A DNA stretch of 64,000 bases from Populus alba (Eukaryota > Streptophyta > Magnoliopsida > Malpighiales > Salicaceae), in NCBI RefSeq assembly GCF_005239225.2, contig NC_133300.1, forward strand, positions 16,273,875 through 16,337,874, in the 5' to 3' direction. A program made the position numbers and the translations under genes. Under the pieces are notes generated by a model that searched no databases, was not told the origin of the DNA, and worked only from the letters and a program-made list of their open reading frames with translations. Of the stretch, positions 1 through 8,008 are shown piece by piece. Numbering within the stretch: the stretch's first letter is position 1; every line of letters begins with the position of its first letter.

Positions 1-200
1 TACCTTTAACAAAAGAACATAAATAATGTAATAATCCAATGTGCAACCCACAATCATATGTTAAAGTGTGTGTGTGAAAATGAAGATTTAAAAATACTTG
101 TTAAATGAGCATATGAGCAGAATCAAGTGCTAGCAATACGAGAGTTTGTAAACCTGAATATTTCAAGAAGTATTCTGATAGACCTTGTTAAAAATGTTTA
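1..200. other. left-edge non-coding sequence, probable Ty3 3' flank
   Basis: No gene is visible. The stretch is AT-rich. A 15-base string starting at position 4 (ctttaacaaaagaac) recurs at about 1111, on the far side of the MITE, so both sides of the MITE may belong to the same repetitive sequence, probably the 3' part of the Ty3 element read on the minus strand. No LTR matching the 5' LTR at 4688-6544 is recognisable here. Confidence 0.3.
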
Positions 201-208
201 CTAAGATG

Positions 209-1088
209 TAGGGGTGTTCACGGTCCGGTTCGGTCCGGTTTTAACATAAAAATTCAATCGAACCGGAAAATACCATTTCTTGTTAATATAAACCGAACCG
301 AACCGAAAACCGATTCGAACCGAAAACCGATTCAAACCGAACCGGTTTTGTTCGGTTCGGGTCGGTTTTTTAGCCTTAGAAACCAGAAAAACCGAAACTA
401 ATTAAGTAAAAAAAAACTTGGCTGAATCACAATCATTAACAAACTTGGCCGAATCATATTCAAAAAATCCTTGTTGAAAACTTTGAATCCAAGCTCTTCG
501 GTTGAGATCAATTGAATCAAAATCACTGGATCTATCTTTAAGCCTTGTGCATAGAGGAGAGGGAGAGAGGGAGGGGCAGGGCCAGGGCCACTGGAAAAGG
601 GGAAGGGGGGAAAGAGAGCGGGGAGGGAGGGATGGGGTTGTTGGAAAGGGAAGGGGGAAGGTGAGCAGCTCGAAAGGTTTTGGGAGGGAGAGAGAGTGGG
701 GAGGGAGGGGTTGCTGGAAGGGGGAAAAGGGAAGGGGGAGGGTGAGTGAGGTGGAAAGGTTTTGGGGAAAAGGGAAGGGGGATGGTGAGTGGGCTGGAAA
801 AGTTACGGGGAAAAGGGAAGGGAGAGGGTGAGTGGGGTGGAAAAGTTTTGGGGAAAAGGGAAGGTTTTGGGGAAAATTTATTTTGTTTTAGATTTAATTA
901 AACTGGTTCGGTTTGGTCCGGTTTAATCGGTTTAAGCTTTTTAAAACCGGAACCGAACCGGACCGGGTGGTTTTTTAAAATTTTTAATCGGTTTATTCGG
1001 TTTTTTTTTTCGGTTCGGTTTTTTTCGGTTAATTTTTTTCTCGGTTTTCTCGGTTTAATCGGTTGGTCGGTTTTTTTGAACACCCCTA
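209..1088. mobile_element. hAT-type non-autonomous transposon (MITE-like, 880 bp)
   Basis: Perfect 12-bp terminal inverted repeats (TAGGGGTGTTCA at 209-220, TGAACACCCCTA at 1077-1088) are flanked by an 8-bp target duplication, CTAAGATG, at 201-208 and 1089-1096. The 8-bp duplication and TAGGGGTG-type ends are the hallmark of the hAT superfamily. Subterminal regions (about 220-365 and 900-1075) are packed with CGGTTCGGT/ACCGAACCG units, which could bind a transposase. There is no transposase ORF. The middle is a purine-rich minisatellite described separately. It interrupts the 3' side of the Ty3/LOG unit, so it is younger than that unit. Confidence 0.9.
725..872 (+). repeat. 43-bp purine-rich minisatellite inside the hAT MITE
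   Basis: Three full 43-bp units start at 725, 768 and 811, with a partial unit at 854. Each begins AAAAGGGAAGGG and ends GTTTTGGGG or GTTACGGGG. Less regular G/A-rich copies extend back to about 555. The plus strand from about 555 to 880 is almost pure purine, so long open frames here are compositional artefacts and not genes. Confidence 0.8.
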
Positions 1089-1219
1089 CTAAGATGCGTC
1101 TCAAGAGTGACTTTAACAAAAGAACTCCTTTTACTCTGCCATCCTAGTAACAACAGTTTTGCAAATAGTTTATGAAATAGAAAACACAATTTTTTTTTTT
1201 TTTAAAATATCAACTACTA

Positions 1220-1235
1220 CCCTTTACCCCCAACC
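1220..1235 (-). other. polypurine tract-like site of the Ty3 element
   Basis: On the minus strand this reads GGTTGGGGGTAAAGGG. It is preceded by a short 'gacattgaggacaatgtc' segment of the kind found just before the purine tract in plant Ty3 elements, and followed by TTGATATTTT. It lies downstream of the LOG copy in the element's sense, which suggests LOG lies inside the element. The 3' LTR start is not verified, because the following sequence does not match the 5' LTR start. Confidence 0.45.
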
Positions 1236-1385
1236 AAAATGAGACATTGTCCTCAATGTCCTAAGGTAGAAAGATAGAGTATAGAAGACATCACCTGAAA
1301 TAACAAACATTAACAACCTGAAACACACTTAAACAAATATAAGAAACAACAAAACATAATAATAAAAACAAAAGACACAAATTTT

Positions 1386-2039
1386 TTACAAACTAAGGCT
1401 CAAATCCAATCTAAGCTTTTTACAGCTTTCCTTAGTTGACCAATTTATGCGACTTATGGAGGGATCAATTACAGGGATGAAAGATTGTAGTTGGTCAATC
1501 AATTATTCAGTAGTAACAACAGAGATTATGATTTGTCGTGTCGAAGATGTTAGAAATTCCTGTTCCACAGCATGATCAAGAAAAGACAACAACTTATCAT
1601 AAAAACCATTAACATTTAACAGACCTATGGGTTTATGGTGAATGTGCAGTTGGGCCCAAGAGAAAATATGAAAGATCTCTTCCAATGTGCCCAGACCACC
1701 TGGTAAGGCAATGAAGGCGTCAGCATGGTTAAACATTGTATTCATTCGATCAGACATTATGGGGACCTGTAGTTCCTCTCCAATTGTTTTTCCAATGATG
1801 TCCCCTTATGCTAAAGCTTTGGGGACAACCCTCAAAACTTGACTACCTCTTAAAAATGCAGTTTTTGACACTCCCCCCATTAACCCAAGGCTGCCTCCTT
1901 CATACACTAAATGAATCTTTCGCTCAGCTAGTACCTGACCAAGATGATTTGCTGATTCTAAAAACTCTTTTTCTTTCCCAGGACTGGATCCACCGAAAAC
2001 ACAAATATTGTTTATCTGATGACTTGAGGAACCTGCCAT
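1386..2039 (-). pseudogene. LOG: LOG-like cytokinin riboside 5'-monophosphate phosphoribohydrolase, intronless and broken
   Basis: LOG enzymes release active cytokinin bases from their nucleotide precursors in the cytosol. The minus strand reads as one continuous frame of about 217 codons from an ATG at 2039 to a stop at 1386-1388, the usual length for the family. It includes the signature PGGLGTLEE and the flanking segments typical of LOG8/LOG10-type proteins. Two in-frame TAA stops break it: one after VVPKALA (1806-1808) and one after VVTTE (1503-1505). A glycine in the VYGGGS phosphate-binding stretch reads E, and the cysteine of CVFCGSS reads G. Most plant LOG genes have several introns and none is seen here, so this looks like a retrocopy. 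It lies between Ty3 pol sequence and a Ty3-type purine tract. A TATA-like TATAAAT and a CT repeat lie upstream. Confidence 0.85.
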
Positions 2040-2328
2040 TTCTACACACTTCTGTATTTGATGAATGTATGGGTTGAGTAGAAATGAAGGGAAGGAAGAG
2101 AAGAATTTATAGATGAGAAATTGAAAATGCAATCATATCACCTATATGTAGGCTAGCCGTAGTCTCACTTTCTCTCTCTCTCTCTCTCTCTCTCTATTTA
2201 TTTATTTTGAAAAAGCACGTGTATGTACAGGTAGTTGTGATTATGGCTCATATATTCCCTTGGTTTTACGTCCAAGAACAGCTTAAACGCCCTCTATGGA
2301 TCGAGGATAGGCTTCCCATCCAGTTTTC
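2040..2328 (-). promoter_or_regulatory. 5' flank of the LOG copy with TATA-like box and CT/GA repeat
   Basis: Read on the minus strand, a CTATAAATT box lies about 75 bases before the ATG, with a (GA)n microsatellite (plus strand (CT)n, about 2168-2195) further up. It could be promoter or 5' untranslated sequence carried along with LOG. Whether it was ever active cannot be told. Confidence 0.35.
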
Positions 2329-2988
2329 TTAAAAACTAGCAAAAATGGTCTTTTTTTTAGTCAGATTCCCAAGACTATGATGAGCATGTTCTTTATGAAA
2401 ATGGGGCCATAAATCATGAACTGCACGATGCACATCTCCACTATGATGAGACTTAAGAGTCAACAAAAGATTATCTAAAGACTCTCTATGCTTTGAAATA
2501 AATCCCACCTTTTGATAATTTTCACAAGTTTTGCAGAATGCATATGAATGCTTGAACATGATGGGCCAGTAAAATCTACTTTGTAAGATTTTTGCAGTCG
2601 TCTTTCTTGATGAGAATTGACTTCCACATGCTTCAGAATGACAAAGTTTAATGACACTACTTACCTCATTGTCGGGAATGCATCTTTGAAATATTTGATC
2701 AGGACAATATTTGAATAAGTAAGGGTCATCCCAATAAAGGTTTTGCACGTTGCTCAAAAACTTTCTTTTGTCTTGGTTATCCAAATGAGCTGGCAAAAAT
2801 CCTGAAGCAAGAAAATTGTTATTTTTAGAAAACCAAGGCATTGAACTAAGAGAAAGTAAAGAATCATCAGGAAAGTAATCATTGATTGGTGTGATGTCGG
2901 ATGTCAAATCTATTGTCAACTTTGATAAATGATCCGCGACAACATTTTCGGTGCCTTTTTCATCATCGATTGCTTCCTGTTTGGTCAT
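2329..2988 (-). pseudogene. Ty3 pol remnant: end of RNase H plus integrase zinc-binding domain
   Basis: The start (about residues 10-28) has KGTENVVADHLSKL, the typical RNase H C-terminal segment of plant Ty3 polyproteins. Residues about 85-160 hold the HHCC zinc-binding integrase region (a histidine pair near KLCHSEACG, then CKTCENY). The integrase catalytic core (DDE) is absent; after about residue 165 the sequence no longer resembles integrase. Upstream the frame joins gag-tail sequence (PFPHAM) directly, so the deletion removed protease and reverse transcriptase. Confidence 0.75.
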
Positions 2989-3039
2989 GGCATGAGGAAA
3001 TGGAAGTGCTGGTAGGGAATTAGTCTTTTCTTTGCAATG

Positions 3040-4497
3040 TTAAGATTCAACCCCTTCCTTACCCTCAGAGATTGACTCATCATCTTTCTCACAAGGTTCA
3101 AGAATGGGTTTTTCAATAACCTTACCACTACGAAGAGTGATGTCTGATTTAACTTGATCCATGTGTTGACTTCTGGAACTACTTGCATTTACATTGTATT
3201 TCTCCTTTGGATTTTGTTGTGGTTGAGATGGAAACTTACCGTTCTCTTGAAAACTGAGAGCAAATGTTAACTTTGCAAGAGTATCTTTAAAACCTGTCAT
3301 GCTTTGAGCAAGTTGAGTGTTGATTATCTCTTGTTTTTCAATTAATGAATGCAATGTTTCCTCAAGATTTATTCTAGAAGGTGGAGCATAAGGAGGTGCA
3401 TATCCATGAAAATTTTGGAAATTATGGTGTGCTTGAAACGATGGCTGTAAAGTTTGTGCATTATTGTTATCACTCTTCCAACTAAAATTTGGGTGATTTC
3501 TCCAACCAGGATTGTATGTTTGCGAGTATGGGTTATGATTGGGCCTTTGGAAACTGTTTAAAGCATGGGCTTGTTCATGGAGGCATTCCTTGAAAGAAGG
3601 CAAAGTTGGACAATTATTGGTTGCATGTTCATTTGTTTCACAGATTTGACACACAATGTCTTGAACAGATTTTAATTGACCACTCCTTTTCAATTCTAGT
3701 GCCTCGACTTTTCTAGCTAAAGATGTAGTGGATTGGAGGTCATGATCTTCCCTAAGGTTATACATACCTCCATTAGATGTATGAGGTTGAGTTTTACCCA
3801 GTGTCTCATAAGTGCCCGTAGTGTCCCAGTTTTGTGCATTTTCAGCTAGCAAGTCTAGGTACTCCATTGCTTCATCAGGGTCTTTATCTTCAAAAGTTCC
3901 ATTGCACATCAATTCCACCATTTGCCTATCTTTAGGTGTTAATCCTTTATAAAAATGTGAAACCAATCTCCATGTTTCAAAACCATGATGAGGGCAAGTA
4001 TTAATCAAGTCTAGATACCTATCGCAACATTGGTAAAATGTTTCTCCTGGTTTTTGAGTGAAAGTGATGATTTGTCTTTTGAAAGAGTTTGTTCTCTGAG
4101 ATGAAAAAAACTTCTTTAAAAATTGTTGTTGCATTTCATCCCAAGCACGAATGGATCCTGGTCTCAAATTTTGTAGCCATGTTTTAGCTTTATCTTTTAA
4201 AGAAAAAGGAAAAAGCTTTAATCTGATGGTGTTCATGCTACAATTTGAGTCATTATAAGTGTTACAAACTTCCTCAAATTCTCTCAAATGCAAGTATGGA
4301 TTTTCTAGATCTAAGCCATGAAAAGAAGGTAAAAGTTGAATAATGTCTGGCTTAAAATTAAAATGAGATGCATCAAGAGGAAAAAATAGACATGATCGTG
4401 CAATTGTTCTTGTTGGATTCATGTAGTCTCTAAGTGTTCTAACCCGATTATTCTCATTATTCTCATTATAAAGCGATTGATTATCCTCTTCGGCCAT
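3040..4497 (-). CDS. Ty3/gypsy Gag protein (485 aa)
   Basis: Gag forms the virus-like particle that packages retrotransposon RNA. The ORF is open for 485 codons. The Retrotrans_gag core runs over about residues 55-215 (KLFPFSLKDKAKTWL, WDEMQQQFLKKFF, GETFYQCCDRY). A CCHC zinc knuckle, CQICETNEHATNNC, lies at about residues 286-299, and the ITLRSGKVI segment common at the gag/protease border of this lineage is near the C-terminus. The ATG lies 165 bases after the tRNA-Asp primer site. The gag is uninterrupted while pol is deleted, so the element could only move with enzymes supplied by others. Confidence 0.85.
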   Translation of the reverse strand: MAEEDNQSLYNENNENNRVRTLRDYMNPTRTIARSCLFFPLDASHFNFKPDIIQLLPSFHGLDLENPYLHLREFEEVCNTYNDSNCSMNTIRLKLFPFSLKDKAKTWLQNLRPGSIRAWDEMQQQFLKKFFSSQRTNSFKRQIITFTQKPGETFYQCCDRYLDLINTCPHHGFETWRLVSHFYKGLTPKDRQMVELMCNGTFEDKDPDEAMEYLDLLAENAQNWDTTGTYETLGKTQPHTSNGGMYNLREDHDLQSTTSLARKVEALELKRSGQLKSVQDIVCQICETNEHATNNCPTLPSFKECLHEQAHALNSFQRPNHNPYSQTYNPGWRNHPNFSWKSDNNNAQTLQPSFQAHHNFQNFHGYAPPYAPPSRINLEETLHSLIEKQEIINTQLAQSMTGFKDTLAKLTFALSFQENGKFPSQPQQNPKEKYNVNASSSRSQHMDQVKSDITLRSGKVIEKPILEPCEKDDESISEGKEGVES

Positions 4498-4662
4498 GTT
4501 TTCTAAAAAAGATGAGTATACTTTACAAAGTTATCATTTAATGTACGTGACCAAACTCTCATGCACGTGTAGAAAGAGAAGAAAAGAAAAACAAAAAGAA
4601 ACAAAACAAAAGAAACAAAGTTAGAAAAAAAAAACACTATAATTTATACAAGGAATTTTACC

Positions 4663-4680
4663 TCCCCGACAACGGCGCCA
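4663..4680 (-). other. tRNA-Asp primer-binding site
   Basis: The minus strand reads TGGCGCCGTTGTCGGGGA, complementary to the 3' end of plant tRNA-Asp with one mismatch. It lies 7 bases inside the 3' end of the LTR (TGTCA at 4692-4688). Confidence 0.9.
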
Positions 4681-4687
4681 AAAAACT

Positions 4688-5010
4688 TGACACGACCAAA
4701 AGATTGATGTCTTCTCCCAAGAGCAGGAGTGTCGAAGTAATAAATAACCCGGCAAGACCGGGGTCGAACCACATAGAGGTTAATTGTATAAATTATAAAT
4801 AACAAGAAAACAACAACAACAACAACAACAACAATAACAATAATAGTAATAGTAATAGTAATAGTAATAGTAATATTAATAGTAGTAGTAGTAATAATAA
4901 TAATAATAAATAATAATACTCAGTACGTGGCGTTGTTATACCTGAGAATGATCTAAAAGATCGGGTCACAAGTTTCCAGCCTATATACTGATTTTATGAT
5001 AATAATAGTA

Positions 5011-5052
<42 letters not shown>

Positions 5053-6544
5053 GTGTTAGTAGTAGTAATAGTAATAACAATAATAATAATAAAAAGAAGA
5101 GGAGGAGGAATAAATTAATGAGAACTTTGAGATGGAAGATTAATGTAATGATTAAACAATGATAAAAAACAAATGTCAAGGTTAGAGGATCCACCAATGG
5201 TATTTCAAACAAGTATAGTATAAACTCTTATTACTCAATTTAGAAACCACACATGAAGGAGGTTCCAATCGGATGATTTGTCATTAATAAGCTCATTATA
5301 AATTATTAACATGATCATATTAATTATCTTAATTACGTAACACCAAACTTTTAAATATTATCAGGAATTCATGATATGAACTTATGCTAACAACAAATCT
5401 AGTTATTTTCATAGCCCAGGTGTAGGTAATACCATACTGTTGGGCTATGAGAGTGCCAAGCATTTGCTGTACCAAATGTTATACAACACAAATCTAGATT
5501 AACCATTTAACAAGCAAGGTATTAAGAATTAGTAAGATAAAAAAGATAAGACATGTTAATATTAAACATTAAGATCCATATTGAGTTTACACCATACTTG
5601 TTCTTACACCATTAGTGTAACCTTTTCACCTTGACATAATAAAAAATTAGCTAAACATAATGAAGAAGAGAAACATAAATAAACAAAACAAGAACATAAA
5701 TAAGATACAAGTTAACTAAGGAAAGGAAAGGAAATGAAAAGCATAAACAAGAAAATTAATGAAAGCAAAACTTAAGAATTACAAAAAATATAAAGAGAGA
5801 AATAAAGAGCATGAACTTGATCCGAACAATCAAGCCCCCAAATACATGGCAAATGCCTCCTTTTATAGGCCAAAATTCAGAATTATTGATTTGATGAATA
5901 ATTGTTGAGTGGGTGGCCAACTTTTGACTTGGTGAAAATCCTTATCTTCTTGTCTGAATAAAACAAAAATGCTACCATCCGAACTGGGTCCTCTAGAAAA
6001 CATGAAAGTTGTAGGAAATTGACTCAGATTTCCAGGAAAAAAACATGGAGATGATTTGGACTTCTAGAACTCCAGATATGGGCCAAACACTGAACACTGT
6101 TCGGGCTGTATGACAGATTCGGACTTCTCCATTGTTGCTATTATTTGGACTTGAAAACGGCCTTGTTAGATTTTTATGTTCACATGAAAGTTGTAGGCCT
6201 ATGTCTCACCAAGTTTGTGTAAATGTTTGAGGTCATTTGGACATCTAGAACTCGAGTTATGACCCAAACACCAAAGAGTGTTCCAGTTTGAACTACACCA
6301 ACATCTCTTTTCTAAGTTTCACCCTCTCTTTATCTTCACAAATTTCAGTAGTTGAATTCATCAATCAATCCTTTGATTTATGTGATAGGCCTGCATTTAA
6401 GATGAACATTTACCATATATTAGGGCATTTTATAGTATTAGACTTTTTATTATAAAACATGCTTTAGTTAAAGAGTTATTGATACTTTAAGTGCAAGATT
6501 ATGATATAAAACCTTGATAAATATGCACTTTTAAGTACTAATGA
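4688..6544 (-). repeat. 5' LTR of the Ty3 element (about 1.86 kb)
   Basis: This matches the solo LTR at 10706-12460 along its length, in reverse orientation. It ends in TGTCA at the primer site. The start reads TCATTAG where the solo LTR has TGATTAG. It contains ATT/ATTG-type triplet tracts (about 4808-5095), the conserved hairpin element (4918-4993), and an internal duplication of about 182 bp (near 6000-6105 and 6182-6285). Confidence 0.85.
4918..4993 (-). ncRNA. conserved hairpin element in Ty3 LTR (copy 1)
   Basis: In element sense it contains the blocks GGC-TGGAA-ACTTG and CAGGT-ATAACAAC-GCC around a small hairpin (GATC/GATC), closed by TCAGTA/TACTGA. It differs from the solo-LTR copy at one loop base and one outer-stem base. 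See the finding for the comparison with the caulimovirid leader. Function is unknown. Confidence 0.6.
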
Positions 6545-6689
6545 GCTGGCTTCAAGGCAATGGTTTGCTAAATTTTCTACTACCCTGCTCGAGTTTGGAT
6601 TCATACAATCCAAAGCTGATTACACTTTATTCACACGAATTTTAAAGGGTTCTTCTATTGCCTTACTAGTTTATGTTGATGACATAATT

Positions 6690-7622
6690 ATGGCCAACAA
6701 TAATTCTGCTGCAGTTTCAGGATTTATCAAATTGCTTAATGATAGATTTAAACTAAAAGACCTTGGTCAATTGAAATATTTCCTTGGTTTAGAGATAGCT
6801 CGCAGTGAGCTTGGTATCTCTGTCTGCCAAAGAAAATATGCTTTGGAAATCCTTGAAGATACTGGTATGTTGGCTTCAAAACCAATACAATTTCCAATGG
6901 AACCCAATGTGCAATTATCTAAAGATTCTGGACAAATCTTAGATAATCCTACTGCCTACAAACGGCTTGTTGGGCGGTTACTCTATCTCACTATTAGCAG
7001 ACCTGACATTTCATTTGCAGTGCAAGTTTTAAGTCAATTTATGGACAAGCCTCGAGTCCCTCATTTAACTGCAGCTACTAGAGTCCTGCGATACATTAAG
7101 GCATCTCCAGCTCAAGGGCTGTTCTTTCCAGTTATTTCTAGTTTACAAATGAAGTCCTTATGTGACTCTGACTGGGCCGGTTGTGTTGATACCAGAAGAT
7201 CAGTCACAGGGTACTGCGTCTTCCTTGACAACTCTTTAATCTCTTGGAAATCAAAGAAACAGACCACTGTTTCCAGGTCTTCTGCTGAGGCTGAGTACAG
7301 AGCAATGGCATCAACTTGTTGTGAGATTGTGTGGCTTCGTAATCTTCTTCAAGACCTACAGGTTTCTCCTCAAACTACTCTTCTTTATTGTGATAGCAAA
7401 GCTGCTCTTCACATTGCAGCTAACCCTGTCTATCATGAGCGTACCAAACACATTGACATTGATTGTCATGTGGTTCGAGAAAAGCTTCAGTTAAGCATTT
7501 TGCGCACTTTTCATGTTTCGTCCAAACATCAGCTCGCTGATATATTTACTAAGGCTCTTGGCTTCTCTCTTTTTTATCCTTTGTTATCCAAGATGAGTCT
7601 TCACAACATATATTCTCCTTGA
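6690..7622 (+). pseudogene. copia reverse transcriptase (C-terminal part) and RNase H
   Basis: The frame is actually open from 6545. The catalytic YVDDI of the reverse transcriptase lies at 6673-6687, just before the first ATG at 6690. RNase H motifs follow: [44 protein letters not shown] and the terminal [11 protein letters not shown]. No stop or frameshift interrupts this part. It is only a fragment, because gag, protease, integrase and the first half of RT are absent. Confidence 0.9.
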
Positions 7623-7654
7623 TTCTTTTTCTGTCTCATCTTGAGGGGGAGTAT

Positions 7655-8008
7655 TGAGCTGCATGCAATTCAATCTTCTTCACTGTCCACAATGAAGCCA
7701 ACAATGCAATTCTGTTTTCTCTAGCTTATCCACATCAGCAATGCATACAGCAATGCAAATCCCCAGCAGCAACAGTAACGGGCAATCCTGCAGTCTTCAG
7801 TTAACTTCTTCAGCAAGCAATAGTGGAGGAGTTAGAGTTTGTTAAAGTTGTTTGAGTTAGTTAAAGCTGTTATAGGAAGTTTGTTATTTCTGTTAATTAG
7901 TCGTTACTTAATCTGTTTTCAACTAGTCTATATATACAGTGTAATAGACAATAGTAAGATTAACAAAGTGAAATATTCTGTTCATAACTCTTTCAATTTC
8001 CATTTCCA
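7655..8008 (+). repeat. 3' LTR of truncated copia element
   Basis: It begins TGAGCTG directly after the purine tract and ends TTTCCA. A TATATATA-type promoter box lies near 7930. There is no partner LTR in the window. It abuts the left breakpoint of the RPOT partial copy, so the original duplication boundary may be hidden beneath it. Confidence 0.75.

Larger units (their letters stand above)
1097..6544 (-). mobile_element. Ty3/gypsy retrotransposon, internally deleted, carrying a LOG copy
   Basis: In element sense (minus strand) the order is: 5' LTR 6544-4688, tRNA-Asp primer site 4680-4663, gag 4497-3040, a short pol remnant 2988-2329, LOG copy 2039-1386, and a purine tract near 1235-1220. 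Protease, reverse transcriptase and most of RNase H are missing: gag tail sequence joins RNase H/integrase sequence at about 2985. The tRNA-Asp primer and the gag type suggest an Athila-like lineage (inference). No matching 3' LTR is seen inside the window, so the left end is approximate. Confidence 0.7.
6545..8008 (+). mobile_element. copia retrotransposon, 3' half (5' half cut off by the Ty3 insertion)
   Basis: The coding sequence resumes right after the Ty3 LTR inside the reverse transcriptase (ASRQWF), continues through RNase H to 7622, then a purine tract GAGGGGGAGTAT (7643-7654) and an LTR of 354 bp (TGAGCTGCATGC at 7655 to TTTCCA at 8008). The upstream half should lie beyond the left edge, on the other side of the Ty3 element. 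Just after the LTR begins sequence matching intron 5 of RPOT. Confidence 0.85.

Noticed and set aside
502..831. 109-codon Arg/Gly/Glu-rich open frame
   Set aside because: It lies in the purine minisatellite of the hAT MITE; a purine-only strand lacks stop codons in most frames.
1503..1757. A functional separate LOG gene
   Set aside because: It is the middle of one frame broken by stops at 1806-1808 and 1503-1505.
4808..5095. CRISPR-like regular repeats
   Set aside because: These are simple triplet microsatellites without unique spacers; the DNA is plant nuclear.
4994..5212. Leu-rich open frame on the minus strand
   Set aside because: It is a translation of the AAT/AGT triplet tracts in the Ty3 LTR.
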